In this document: positions 38,512 to 47,005 of the stretch, piece after piece
How positions within the stretch are numbered: the first letter of the stretch is position 1
How the letters are laid out: every line of letters starts with the position of its first letter
NCBI RefSeq assembly: GCF_900129835.1
Contig: NZ_FQXA01000005.1
Span: forward strand, 310,001-374,000
DNA length: 64,000 nt
Origin: Stutzerimonas xanthomarina DSM 18231
Lineage (GTDB): Bacteria; Pseudomonadota; Gammaproteobacteria; Pseudomonadales; Pseudomonadaceae
Reading direction: 5' to 3'
Notes under the pieces: generated by a model
Databases searched by the model: none
What the model saw: the letters and a program-made list of their open reading frames with translations, nothing else
What the model was told of the DNA's origin: nothing
Translations under genes and position numbers: made by a program

Positions 38512-39723
38512 TCAGACGCGGGCGGCGGTCATCGCAGCGGAACCCCAGGTGGTTCTCCAGCGACGCTTCACACCATAGAGCCCGAACCACGCCAGCGCAC
38601 CCAGGCTCGCGAACAGCCAGAGTCCCATCTGGTAATTCCCGGTCGACTGTTTGACCGCGCCCAGCCCGGCTGTAAGCAGAAAGCCGCCGATGCCGCCAGC
38701 CATGCCGACCAGGCCGGTCATCACGCCGATTTCCTTGTGGAAGCGTTGTGGCACCAGTTGGAACACCGCGCCGTTACCGGCACCGAGGCTGAGCATGGCG
38801 ACAACGAACAAGGCCAGTGCAGCCGTTGAACTCGGTAAATTGAAGCCGACAACGAACAGGCACGCGGCAGCAACGGTGTACATCACCAGCAGCGAGCGGA
38901 TGCCGCCGATTCGATCGGCCAGTGCACCTCCGAGCGGGCGCAGCATGCTGCCGGCGAAGACGCAGGCGGCGGTGTAATAGCCGGCCTTAACCGGGTCGAA
39001 GGCGTACTGGTCATGGAAATAGCCGGGCAGGGTACTGGCCAGACCGAGGAAGCCACCGAAGGTGACGCTGTAAAAGAACATGAACCACCAGCTGTCACGG
39101 TCGCCCAGCGCTTTCATGTAGTCGGCAAAGGACTTCGATGCGGGGCGGTTAGGTGCGTTCTTGGCGAAAGTGACAAAGATGATCAGCGTCAGCACCAACG
39201 GGATCAGGGCCAGGCCAAACACATTGCTCCAGCCAAACATCGTCGCCAGCATCGGTGCGAACAACGCCGCGAACACCGTACCGGAATTGCCCGCTCCGGC
39301 AATGCCCATGGCCTTTCCCTGATGCTGCTGTGGATACCACTGCGAAGCCAGCGGCAGGGCGACGGCGAAGGATGCGCCCGCCATGCCGAGGAACAGGCCG
39401 AGCAGCAAGGCTTGTTCATAACTGTGAACGCCGTGAAGCCAGGCCACAAACAACGCGGCGATCACCACGACCTGACCGAATAGCCCGGCGGCCTTTGGTG
39501 AAGTGCGGTCGGCCAGCATGCCCAGCACCAGGCGCAGCACGGCGCCGGAAAGGATCGGAGTGGCGACCATGAAGGCACGCTGCTGGGTGGTGAGGCCGAG
39601 ATCGGCCGCAATCTGCACGCCAAGCGGGCCAAGCACGTACCAGACCATGAAGCTCAGGTCGAAATAGAGAAACGCGGATAACAGCGTCGGCGTGTGGCCG
39701 GCTTTCCAGAAACTGGTATTCAT
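38512..39723 (-). CDS. Nitrate transporter, NarK/NasA MFS family
   Basis: This nitrate/nitrite porter of the major facilitator superfamily has 403 aa and 12 helices. The nitrate-signature GAGNSGTVFAALFAP (helix 5) and GAGNGAVFQLVPQRF (helix 11) are both present, as is the N-terminal FDLSFMVWYVLGPLG. The frame is open from 39786, but that region holds a leader terminator; GGAG eight bases before the ATG at 39723 defines the start. It is preceded by its own sigma54 promoter and ANTAR-type leader and followed by the PP2C-kinase. It supplies nitrate to NasA. Confidence 0.93.
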   Translation of the reverse strand: MNTSFWKAGHTPTLLSAFLYFDLSFMVWYVLGPLGVQIAADLGLTTQQRAFMVATPILSGAVLRLVLGMLADRTSPKAAGLFGQVVVIAALFVAWLHGVHSYEQALLLGLFLGMAGASFAVALPLASQWYPQQHQGKAMGIAGAGNSGTVFAALFAPMLATMFGWSNVFGLALIPLVLTLIIFVTFAKNAPNRPASKSFADYMKALGDRDSWWFMFFYSVTFGGFLGLASTLPGYFHDQYAFDPVKAGYYTAACVFAGSMLRPLGGALADRIGGIRSLLVMYTVAAACLFVVGFNLPSSTAALALFVVAMLSLGAGNGAVFQLVPQRFHKEIGVMTGLVGMAGGIGGFLLTAGLGAVKQSTGNYQMGLWLFASLGALAWFGLYGVKRRWRTTWGSAAMTAARV

Positions 39724-39783
39724 CGGGTGGGCTCCAGGCATTCGTCGTGTGCAAAAGAGGCCGCCCCAACGTCGAGGCGAAAA

Positions 39784-39862
39784 CAAAAAAGCGTCGCTTC
39801 ACGCCTGCCGGAGCAGGAATGATGCGACGCCTTTGTCTTAGGGTGGAGACCGCCGTTGGCCT
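39784..39862 (-). promoter_or_regulatory. NasT/ANTAR-type antitermination leader of the nitrate transporter
   Basis: Read on the minus strand. Hairpin 1 (39862-39847) is AGGCC-AACGGC-GGTCT, with loop A1 and G4. After 9 bases comes GAC-AAAGGC-GTC (39837-39826), with the same loop as the reductase leader but only a 3-bp clear stem. It overlaps an intrinsic terminator, AAAGGCGTCGC...GCGACGCTTTTTT (39834-39784). The arrangement parallels that at 35751-35837. The 342-bp gap to the next divergent gene otherwise shows no gene. Confidence 0.72.
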
Positions 39863-39878
39863 ACCGTGTCGATAACAC

Positions 39879-39894
39879 AGCATCTAGCGTGCCA
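39879..39894 (-). promoter_or_regulatory. Sigma54 (-24/-12) promoter of the nitrate transporter
   Basis: TGGCACGCTAGATGCT on the minus strand has GG-N10-GC spacing and a perfect TGGCACG -24 element. The predicted start (about 39868) lies a few bases before leader hairpin 1. Confidence 0.72.
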
Positions 39895-40065
39895 GTCTGC
39901 CTGCGGCCCCGTTCTATGCGGGTCGTGTCGCTGGGCCCGCACGACCGTCGACGTCTGTTGCACAAGCGTTGTGCGGCGGGTGTCATTTCGGGGCAAGCCT
40001 TGCCGATTGTCTTTGTTCTGACGTCGGCTGTTAGGCTTGGTCTGCCAAGCTTCGAGGAGTGACCG

Positions 40066-41004
40066 ATGCCCGTTATTGCCAGCCTGACCCTTAACCCGGC
40101 AATGGATTTGTCCGTCAGCACTGCGCGGGTAACCAGCACCGAGAAGTTGCGCTGCTCGCTGCCGCGCCATGACCCGGGCGGCGGCGGAATCAACGTCGCG
40201 CGGGTGGTCGCGACACTGGGTGGCGAGGCAGTGGCCGTCTATCCTGCGGGCGGTCCGTTCGGCGATCTGCTCACTCGGGCGCTGGATGAGCTGGGCCTGG
40301 CGCACCGCCCCGTGCCGATCGCGGGCGACACGCGTGAAAGTTTCACGGTGGACGAGTTTGAGACCGGGCTGCAGTACCGTTTTGTACTGCCTGGCCCTTC
40401 CTTGTCCCCCGCGGAACTGGCCCGCTGTTTAGAGGCATTGACCTCGCTGGATCCAGCGCCGGCTTATCTGGTGCTGAGTGGGAGCTTTCCGCCAGGTGTT
40501 GCGCTTACGTTCTACGATGATCTGCTCAGACTGACGCGCCGCATCGGTGCCAGGCTGGTCGCCGACCTGTCTGGCGAGCCCCTGGCCTACGCTGCACATC
40601 AGGGCGGGGCATACCTGCTGAAACCCAGCCTCAACGAGCTTTCGACCCTGGTCGGTCGCGCGATCACCAGTGAAGTGGACCAGGAGCAAGCGCTGCGCGG
40701 CCTGATGGCGAAGGGTTGTGCGCAGATTATCGTGCTGTCGCTGGGCGCGGATGGGGCGCTGGTGGCCTATGGCGAGCGGCTACAGCGGCTGCGCTCGCCA
40801 CAGGGTCCAGTCGTCAGTGCGGTGGGCGCCGGTGACAGCATGCTCGGCGCCATCGTGCTGGCGCTGGCCGAAGGTCGCAGCCTGTACGAGGCTGTGCGCT
40901 ACGGTATTGCCGCCGGGACCGCCACCGTGATGCGTCCCGGGACCGAGCTCTGCCACCGCGAGGATGTGCAACGACTGCTGCAGCTCGGTGATGGCAACGG
41001 TTGA
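40066..41004 (+). CDS. PfkB-family sugar kinase (6-phosphofructokinase II / 1-phosphofructokinase type)
   Basis: This 312-aa ribokinase-fold enzyme starts ASLTLNPAMDLSV, as PfkB, LacC and FruK do. It has the glycine-rich PGGGGINVARVVATLGG substrate motif and the catalytic anion-hole motif VGAGDSMLGAIVLAL with the base Asp. The NPAMD start and GGGGINVA fit E. coli Pfk-2 best; tagatose-6-phosphate or fructose-1-phosphate kinase remain possible. GAGGAGTGACC precedes the ATG. It is divergent from the nitrate transporter and convergent with the thioesterase, one base from its stop. Confidence 0.82.
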   Translation: MPVIASLTLNPAMDLSVSTARVTSTEKLRCSLPRHDPGGGGINVARVVATLGGEAVAVYPAGGPFGDLLTRALDELGLAHRPVPIAGDTRESFTVDEFETGLQYRFVLPGPSLSPAELARCLEALTSLDPAPAYLVLSGSFPPGVALTFYDDLLRLTRRIGARLVADLSGEPLAYAAHQGGAYLLKPSLNELSTLVGRAITSEVDQEQALRGLMAKGCAQIIVLSLGADGALVAYGERLQRLRSPQGPVVSAVGAGDSMLGAIVLALAEGRSLYEAVRYGIAAGTATVMRPGTELCHREDVQRLLQLGDGNG

Positions 41005-41005
41005 T

Positions 41006-41449
41006 CTAGTCGATCCGGTTTACCCGCGGGAATTTGGCGGCAAATGCCTCAGGCATAGCGACAACGCGGCTCTGCACATAGTCGTAGAAGACGAAGCCGG
41101 ACTTGGCCATGGCGATCAGCGTGCCGTCGGCCGGTCGGGTGATACGGAAGGTAATGTCGCCGCCGTACTTGTTGAAATCCATGACGCCGACTTCGAACAG
41201 CAAGGCGTCCCGCGCATGGGCCTCGGCTTTGTAGGTGGTGGCCAGGTCGGTGACGATGATGCCGCCGCCATCCTTGCTGGTCTCGGCAATGCCATAGGCG
41301 AACAGGAAGCGTGCGCGGGCCTCGGAAATCATCGAGATCATCGAGTCGTTGGCGAGATGGTTGCCGGCATTGATATCGGTAATACGAACGGTCAGCTGAG
41401 TGCTGAAGCAGAACTGATCTTCGGGAAACTGCAGGGTCAGACGGGCCAT
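41006..41449 (-). CDS. Acyl-CoA thioesterase, hotdog fold
   Basis: This 147-aa protein is of 4HBT type. VRITDINAGNHLANDSMISM carries the catalytic-loop Asp/Asn pattern of the YbgC-like hotdog group, followed by a central helix (SEARARFLFAYGI) and the beta strands DLATTYKAEAHARDALLFEV and ITRPADGTLIAMAKSGFVFY. It would hydrolyse an acyl-CoA in the cytoplasm; chain preference is unknown. Family alignment places the start at the ATG at 41449, although the frame is open further upstream. The region 41450-41658 before nasT shows no gene. Confidence 0.8.
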   Translation of the reverse strand: MARLTLQFPEDQFCFSTQLTVRITDINAGNHLANDSMISMISEARARFLFAYGIAETSKDGGGIIVTDLATTYKAEAHARDALLFEVGVMDFNKYGGDITFRITRPADGTLIAMAKSGFVFYDYVQSRVVAMPEAFAAKFPRVNRID

Positions 41450-41658
41450 GGTGCTCTCGTTGCGGATGTCTGGCGCTGGTTGGCAGCGCGACTTGCGGAG
41501 GCGGATTGTACGCCTCTGCACGGTAGCTCCAAGCTCGATCCGGCCTGCTGATATCGCAGCCGCAGCGTCAGGCGGCCCCAGCACTCGGCTCCGCGCCACA
41601 TGTGTTCGGCTACGACAACGCGGGATCGCGTCGAAACTTGCCTCGCGGACGCTGCGAT

Positions 41659-42237
41659 TCACTGGCCCAGTAAATCGTTCATCGCAATGATCTGATCGGC
41701 GACCTGGATCAACTTCTGCTGGCGGCTCATGGCCTGGCGGCGCATCAGCGTGTAGGCCTCTTCTTCGTTGCAACTGCGCATCTTCATCAGCATGCCCTTG
41801 GCCGTTTCGACGCGTTTGCGCTCGACCAGTTGCTGGTCGCGCGCGTGGAGTTGTGCACGGATCGCCTGGTCGCTCTCGAAGCGGGCCATGGCCACGTCGA
41901 GGATGGCTTTCAGGCGCTGGGCCTGGATGCCTTCGACGATATAGGCGCTGACACCGGCGCGGATGGCCTGGCGCATGGCGTCGGGGTTGCTGTCGTCAGT
42001 GAACATGACGATGGGTCGCGGCTGATCACGGCTGACCATCACCACCTGTTCCATCACGTCGCGGCCGGGGGAGTCGGTGTCGATCAGCACCACGTCGGGG
42101 CGAATCGCTTCGACCCGCTCGGGCAGGTCGATGGTCAGACCGGATTCCTCGATCACCTCGAAGCCGGCTTCGATCAGCGCGCAGCGCAGGCGACCGACCT
42201 TCCGCGGGGTGTCGTCGATCAGGAGAACGCGAAGCAT
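41659..42237 (-). CDS. nasT: ANTAR-domain RNA-binding antiterminator NasT
   Basis: NasT (192 aa) has a receiver-like N-terminal domain (VLLIDDTPRK, VVLIDTDSPGRD) and a C-terminal ANTAR domain (about 130-188: ERKRVETAKGMLMKMRSCNE, EEAYTLMRRQAMSRQQKL). ANTAR proteins bind paired hexaloop RNA hairpins and block terminator formation. In the nitrate system NasS holds NasT inactive until nitrate or nitrite binds NasS. Two matching leader RNAs are present in this window. The ATG at 42237 follows GGGAG; it lies 14 bp after the nasS stop, so the two are co-expressed. Confidence 0.92.
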   Translation of the reverse strand: MLRVLLIDDTPRKVGRLRCALIEAGFEVIEESGLTIDLPERVEAIRPDVVLIDTDSPGRDVMEQVVMVSRDQPRPIVMFTDDSNPDAMRQAIRAGVSAYIVEGIQAQRLKAILDVAMARFESDQAIRAQLHARDQQLVERKRVETAKGMLMKMRSCNEEEAYTLMRRQAMSRQQKLIQVADQIIAMNDLLGQ

Positions 42238-42251
42238 GACTGTCTCCCTGT

Positions 42252-43493
42252 TCAAGGCTTGGGGTGAGGTGCGGTGTCAGCCAGGGAATGCAGCTTGAAC
42301 CTGCGCGCATAACCCGCCGGATCGCTGCCATCCCAGCGGCTGCCGTCCATGAGCGTGGCGCTGCGCATGGGCGAGTCGGGCACCGGGATATTCAAAGCGC
42401 TCGCCGCGTCGCGGTAAAGGCTGGTCTGCTGCACGCTCTGCGCCACGGCGAGGTAGTCAGGATCTTCGCGCAGCAGGCCCCAGCGGCGCAGCTGGGTCAT
42501 GAACCAGAGGCCGTCGGACTGGTAGGGCATGTTCACTTCGCCGTCGCCGAAGAAGCGCAGCGGGTGCTTGTCCAGCCAGGCATGGCCGAGGCCGTCTTCA
42601 TACTGACCGAGAAAGCGCGGCTCGATGGCCGCAACGGGCGCATCGACATAATCGCTGCCTGCGATCAGTTGCGCGGTGCTGCGGCGGTTTTCCTGGTTCT
42701 CATCGATGAAGCGGCTGGCCTCGAGAATGGCCATGATCAGTGCCCGGGCGGTGTTGGGATACTGGTCGACGAATTCGCGGGTGCAACCGAGTACTTTTTC
42801 CGGATGGTCGGCCCAGATCGATTGGCTGGTCGCGATGGTGAAGCCCATGTCTTCTGCAATGGCGTGCGCGCCCCAAGGCTCGCCGGCACAGAAGCCGTCG
42901 ATGCGGCGTGCCCTGAGATTAGCAACCATCTGCGACGGCGGCACCACTACTGTGCGTACGTCAGCCAGCGGGTGGATGCCGTAGGCAGCCAGCCAGTAGT
43001 AGAGCCAGAGTGCATGAGTGCCGGTAGGGAAGGTCTGGGCAAACGTGAGTTTTGCACCACTCTGGCGCACACACCTACTGAGCGTATCGGGATCGGTCAC
43101 GCCGACTGCCTTCAGCTCACGGGAGAGGCTGATGCTCTGGCCATTTTGCGCCAGCCCCATCAGTACGGCCATGTCCTTCGGCGCGCTGCCTCCGATTCCC
43201 AGGTGCACGGCGTAGATGAGTCCATACAGGCCGTGTGCAGCATCGAGTTCACCGTCGACCAGCTTGTCTCGCAGGTTGGACCAGGAGCTCTGCCGACGCA
43301 GATTGAGCGTGAGGCCATAGGGCTGGGCAAAGCCTTGAGTCGCGGCCACGATCAGCGATGCAGCATCGGTCAGCGCCATGAAGCCGAGGTTGACGACGTG
43401 CTTTTCTGGCGCGTCGCTGCCGGCGATCCAGGCGTTGGTATCAGGGCGGAGCGAAGAGGTGAGATCGGTCATGCTGAGGGAAACCTTTGCCAT
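42252..43493 (-). CDS. nasS: Nitrate/nitrite sensor NasS
   Basis: NasS (413 aa) resembles the nitrate-binding proteins NrtA and CmpA: VNLGFMALTDAASLIVAATQ, GELDAAHGLYGLIYAVHLG, FCAGEPWGAHAIAEDMGF and DHPEKVLGCTREFVDQYPN. It has no signal peptide or lipobox, so it is a cytoplasmic sensor rather than a transport component. It is expected to sequester NasT when nitrate is absent. The start could be ATG 43493 or ATG 43472; neither has a clear ribosome site. A sigma54-type promoter lies 60 bp upstream. Confidence 0.9.
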   Translation of the reverse strand: MAKVSLSMTDLTSSLRPDTNAWIAGSDAPEKHVVNLGFMALTDAASLIVAATQGFAQPYGLTLNLRRQSSWSNLRDKLVDGELDAAHGLYGLIYAVHLGIGGSAPKDMAVLMGLAQNGQSISLSRELKAVGVTDPDTLSRCVRQSGAKLTFAQTFPTGTHALWLYYWLAAYGIHPLADVRTVVVPPSQMVANLRARRIDGFCAGEPWGAHAIAEDMGFTIATSQSIWADHPEKVLGCTREFVDQYPNTARALIMAILEASRFIDENQENRRSTAQLIAGSDYVDAPVAAIEPRFLGQYEDGLGHAWLDKHPLRFFGDGEVNMPYQSDGLWFMTQLRRWGLLREDPDYLAVAQSVQQTSLYRDAASALNIPVPDSPMRSATLMDGSRWDGSDPAGYARRFKLHSLADTAPHPKP

Positions 43494-43552
43494 GCGAAGC
43501 GCGCACCGTTCTTAAGGAGATCGATGCGAACCGGGGTATCTGGTTCAGGTTT

Positions 43553-43568
43553 AGCAAGCTACATGCCA
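43553..43568 (-). promoter_or_regulatory. Sigma54 (-24/-12) promoter of nasST
   Basis: TGGCATGTAGCTTGCT on the minus strand has GG-N10-GC and a perfect TTGCT -12 element. The predicted start is near 43541, about 50 bases before nasS. No hexaloop leader or terminator follows, consistent with nasST itself not being antiterminated. Confidence 0.68.
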
Positions 43569-43643
43569 AGCGCAGCGCACGAGGTGTCACCGGCGGCAGC
43601 GGTGGGACGTGCGGGTTGCGATCCCGGTCAGAAAGCCGACAAC

Positions 43644-45266
43644 TCAGCGCGGATACAACGGCGGCAGCGCGCTGGCTTCCCGTTCGACATCACCGGCCTG
43701 GCCAGCCGGCAGGCTCTGAATGGCCTGCCACAAGGCTTCGCCTTGCCAGCGTTGGCCGGTCTCGCTGTACAGCGCACCGTTAAGGCCATCGAGTGCATCT
43801 GACAGCGGCTCGAAGCGCGCCGCCATGTCGGCCAGCGTCTCGGGCTGCTGGCGCGCCCACGCATCAAGCGCATGGCGGGTGGCCAGCGTGTCATTGGCGA
43901 GACAGGCCCGTTTCAGGTCATCTAGCAGGCTGCGTGGGGTCGGGCCGGTCGGCACCGTGCGGATCACTGCAGGCTGGCTGCGCGCGTGCAGCCACAAGCC
44001 AAAACCGAGCAGAGTCGTCAGCGCCAGCAATGCGCTGCTCAGCTGCCAGGGCCAGAGCCGGCGCGCCTCACGCTGTTCGGGTATCTGCGGCGTATCGATG
44101 GCGGGTTGTAGCAGGTCCGGGTTGTCGGCGACCAGCAGGTTCCGCCCGGGCAAAGTGCTGCGTTCCAGGTGATCGTCAACGGTGTTCCACCAGACCACTT
44201 CAACTGGCGGGAGTTGGAAATCACCGGCACGCGTCGCCACCAGGGCTTCGCGCTGTTCACGGCTACCGCTGACGCCGTTGGCGGTGACTTCGTTGTTCAG
44301 GGTCGGTTGGTCGGGGTAGCTGCGCAGGCCTGAAACCTTGGGCGAGGTGATCGGAGGCAACTGGCTGCTGGTCAGCCCATCGGCCTTCAGCAGCACGCTG
44401 CGGGTCAGCGCTTCGCCCAGCTGAGCATCTGCAGGTTCCGGACTCCAGGCTTCAACCAGCGTCAAGCTCCGCGCAGGCAGCCAGGCGGCGTCGGCGGGGT
44501 AGTCAGCTGGTTTGGGTTTTACAACTAATGGAATGGTTGGAGATTTCACCTGGGTCGCGCGCCCGAAACGCGAGCCGTACTGATCACCGGTCGAGGGAGC
44601 CACGGCCGTAGCACTGAACACCTGCGCGGGAATCGTCAGCTCGCCGCTCTTTTGCGGAAACAGCGCATAACGGATTTCGATCACGCCGTGGCGGACCCCA
44701 TTGATGTCCTTTTCATAGGTGCGTGGTTCGCCCAGCCGCTCCACCAGCGCATCGTTCATCTGCAACGGTGACAGGGTGCTGTCGTCGTAGAGCGATACGG
44801 AGTGGTAGATACGCAGCGTCAGCAGCACCTGCGCCTGCACATATGCCAGCTCCTGATCGAGGCTTGCATCGATGAATATGGGGGCAAGCAGGTCGCTGTC
44901 GCTGGCGCTGGGTTCGGTGACATGCAGCGTAATGGGTTCGCTACGCGCATCGCCAAGCTGCAGAGGTGGGATGACGACATAGCCGGTCTGCAGCGGCTGG
45001 AGCGTGACCTGCCATTGGGTAATTGCCTGCGCCTCGCCATTGGCGCCGGCGAGCTGGTTGTTCTGACGCGTGCCGGATACTTTGAACAGGCTATCGAGCG
45101 GTTGCAGGTCGGGCTTGCCAAAGGCGGTGCCATCGGCCGTTTCCAAGGTCAGTTCAACCGTTTCGTCCAGGCTCAAAGTGGTGCGGTCGACCCGAGCGAG
45201 CAAGGTTGCGGCGTTCGTCTGCAGGCCCAGCAGGAGCAGAAACACCAGCGTTATCCTGCGCATCAT
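43644..45266 (-). CDS. BatD-like membrane protein
   Basis: This 540-aa protein has a signal peptide (about 1-19), an immunoglobulin-like 'oxygen tolerance' BatD region (about 20-390: ARVDRTTLSLDETVELTLE, then GYVVIPPLQLG and RYALFPQKSGELTIPAQVF), one helix (about 413-432) and a cytoplasmic helical tail. It is the last gene of the MoxR-VWA operon and overlaps its neighbour as ATGA. In other bacteria Bat proteins form a membrane complex with MoxR implicated in stress tolerance or envelope assembly; the exact role here is unknown. Confidence 0.85.
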   Translation of the reverse strand: MMRRITLVFLLLLGLQTNAATLLARVDRTTLSLDETVELTLETADGTAFGKPDLQPLDSLFKVSGTRQNNQLAGANGEAQAITQWQVTLQPLQTGYVVIPPLQLGDARSEPITLHVTEPSASDSDLLAPIFIDASLDQELAYVQAQVLLTLRIYHSVSLYDDSTLSPLQMNDALVERLGEPRTYEKDINGVRHGVIEIRYALFPQKSGELTIPAQVFSATAVAPSTGDQYGSRFGRATQVKSPTIPLVVKPKPADYPADAAWLPARSLTLVEAWSPEPADAQLGEALTRSVLLKADGLTSSQLPPITSPKVSGLRSYPDQPTLNNEVTANGVSGSREQREALVATRAGDFQLPPVEVVWWNTVDDHLERSTLPGRNLLVADNPDLLQPAIDTPQIPEQREARRLWPWQLSSALLALTTLLGFGLWLHARSQPAVIRTVPTGPTPRSLLDDLKRACLANDTLATRHALDAWARQQPETLADMAARFEPLSDALDGLNGALYSETGQRWQGEALWQAIQSLPAGQAGDVEREASALPPLYPR

Positions 45267-47005
45267 TGGTTCAATTCCTGCCGTTTGCGTTGCTCATAAA
45301 GAAACTTGCGCCTTAGCAGCTCGCCCGGATTGTCCGGAATCTTGCGCAGCCACTGGTTCATTGCCTGATCCTGTTCGGGGTCGATGGGTACGTCCTGTGC
45401 CTGTGCCAGCTGCTCATCGGTCGTGACTGACTCGGACTCGGCTGATTCTGACTTGGAAGCCGCCTCGTTCAGTGTTTCGCTGGCCGCCTCGCTGGCGTGC
45501 TCTGACGGACTCTGTTCCGTGGCTTGGTCAGTCGACGCAGACGATGTGTCTGGTGCCTTGCTTCCGCGAGGCTGCATGCGCGGCTCGGTTTCGGATGTCG
45601 GTTCCTGAGGCGTCGGTTTGTCGGGCTGGGCGTTATCTTGAGCCTGTTGTTGTCGCAGGGCCTCTTCGACGGTTGCTTTATTGCGACGTGCGACGTCGAG
45701 CCCCGGATCCAGCTGCAGCGCTTGTTCATAGGCTTCGATGGCGGCTTGCAGCTCGTCGTTGCGTGCAAGCGCATTGCCGCGGTTGTAGTGGTCGGCGGCG
45801 GAGTCGCCCTTACTGAATTGCTCGGCAGCGCCAGCAAAGTCACCGGCCTGGTAGCGCGCATAGCCTTGCCACCTATGATCCGTGAAACGGGTTGCGGCTT
45901 CGCCTGGGCGAGACGAGTCCAGCAGGCGCATGCCCTGTTGATCGGGGCGCAGCCAGAGGTCGTCAAAGCTTAGAGCGCTGGCGGGTTGCGGGATGAAGAG
46001 GAAGAGCGGCAAGCAGAAAAGCCAACCCCGGCGCCCGGCGCAGGCGGCGAGCAGCAACAGGGGCAGCAGCAGCCAATAGCCTTGGTCCTGCCAGGTGTCG
46101 AGACGGGTTGTCTCGTCTTGAGCCAAAAGCTTTCCGTTGCGTTCGAGCAAACCGAGGCTGCGCAGATCCGCATCATCGACTCGCGCCTGCTGATAGCGTC
46201 CACCGATACGATTGGCGAAGCGCCGCATGGCATTGTCATCCAGCCGAGGGATGACAATGGCGCCCTTGTCATCCTTGAGGAAACTGCCATCTTCTTGGGC
46301 AATCGGGGCGCCTTGTTCGGTGCCGATGCCCAACAGGAGGAGCGGCTGCTCGCCGTCCTCGAGTAGCAGCTCAATCGACTCGCGTTCCGGCTTGCTCAGG
46401 CTGCTGCCGATCAGTAGCAGGCGGCCGCGGCCATTAGCGCCCTGTTGGAGCAGGTCGATGCCTTGCGCCACCGCCAGGTCAGCGCGGTGGCCGGATTCGG
46501 GCATAAGCTCGGGCTTCAACACATCCAGAAGATTTTGAGTAGTGGCCAGGTCGTTCGTCAGCGGCACCAAGGTGTGAGCGCTGCCGGCGAAGACCACCAC
46601 GGCGGTCTGCGTGTCCTGGCGGGTCTGTAGTAGATCGAGAATCTTGCGCTTGGCCTGCTCGAGCCGACTCGGTCGCACGTCGGTTGCCAGCATGGCTGGT
46701 GTGGTCTCCAGCAAGATCACCAGCGGGTCCGCGCGCGACAGGCTCGGTTGCTCGACCTGCTGCCAGCTTGGCCCCAGCAACGCCATGCAGCCCAGCAGCC
46801 AGGCGGAGCCAAGCAGGATCCAGGGTAGCTTGCTGTTACGCAGCTTGCCACGGGTGAGCAGGGCGGTATGAAAAGCGGTGGGCAACAGGCGTTGCCAACG
46901 GCCTGTCTGGCGCTGTCTATGCCATAACCGCCACAACAGCCATATCGGTAGCGGCAATACGATTACCCAGAACGGTCTGAGCAAGTGCGGCAGAAGTTCG
47001 CTCAT
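45263..47005 (-). CDS. VWA and TPR domain membrane protein (BatB/BatC-like)
   Basis: This 580-aa protein starts with two membrane helices (about 10-27 and 61-78), then a von Willebrand A domain (about 93-290). Its metal site is degenerate: ETTPA replaces DxSxS. Two further helices follow near 325-365. TPR repeats (about 395-460, ADHYNRGNALARNDELQAAI) and a low-complexity Ser/Glu/Pro tail end the protein. It combines BatB and BatC. The ATG at 47005 overlaps the batA stop as ATGA; in-frame codons upstream lie inside batA. The loss of the metal motif suggests a scaffold rather than a ligand-binding VWA. Confidence 0.85.
   Translation of the reverse strand: MSELLPHLLRPFWVIVLPLPIWLLWRLWHRQRQTGRWQRLLPTAFHTALLTRGKLRNSKLPWILLGSAWLLGCMALLGPSWQQVEQPSLSRADPLVILLETTPAMLATDVRPSRLEQAKRKILDLLQTRQDTQTAVVVFAGSAHTLVPLTNDLATTQNLLDVLKPELMPESGHRADLAVAQGIDLLQQGANGRGRLLLIGSSLSKPERESIELLLEDGEQPLLLLGIGTEQGAPIAQEDGSFLKDDKGAIVIPRLDDNAMRRFANRIGGRYQQARVDDADLRSLGLLERNGKLLAQDETTRLDTWQDQGYWLLLPLLLLAACAGRRGWLFCLPLFLFIPQPASALSFDDLWLRPDQQGMRLLDSSRPGEAATRFTDHRWQGYARYQAGDFAGAAEQFSKGDSAADHYNRGNALARNDELQAAIEAYEQALQLDPGLDVARRNKATVEEALRQQQAQDNAQPDKPTPQEPTSETEPRMQPRGSKAPDTSSASTDQATEQSPSEHASEAASETLNEAASKSESAESESVTTDEQLAQAQDVPIDPEQDQAMNQWLRKIPDNPGELLRRKFLYEQRKRQELNQ

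Noticed and set aside
42264..43802. Plus-strand open frame (about 512 codons) over nasS and the promoter region
   Set aside because: It is the antisense shadow of nasS, whose translation shows clear NrtA-like motifs.
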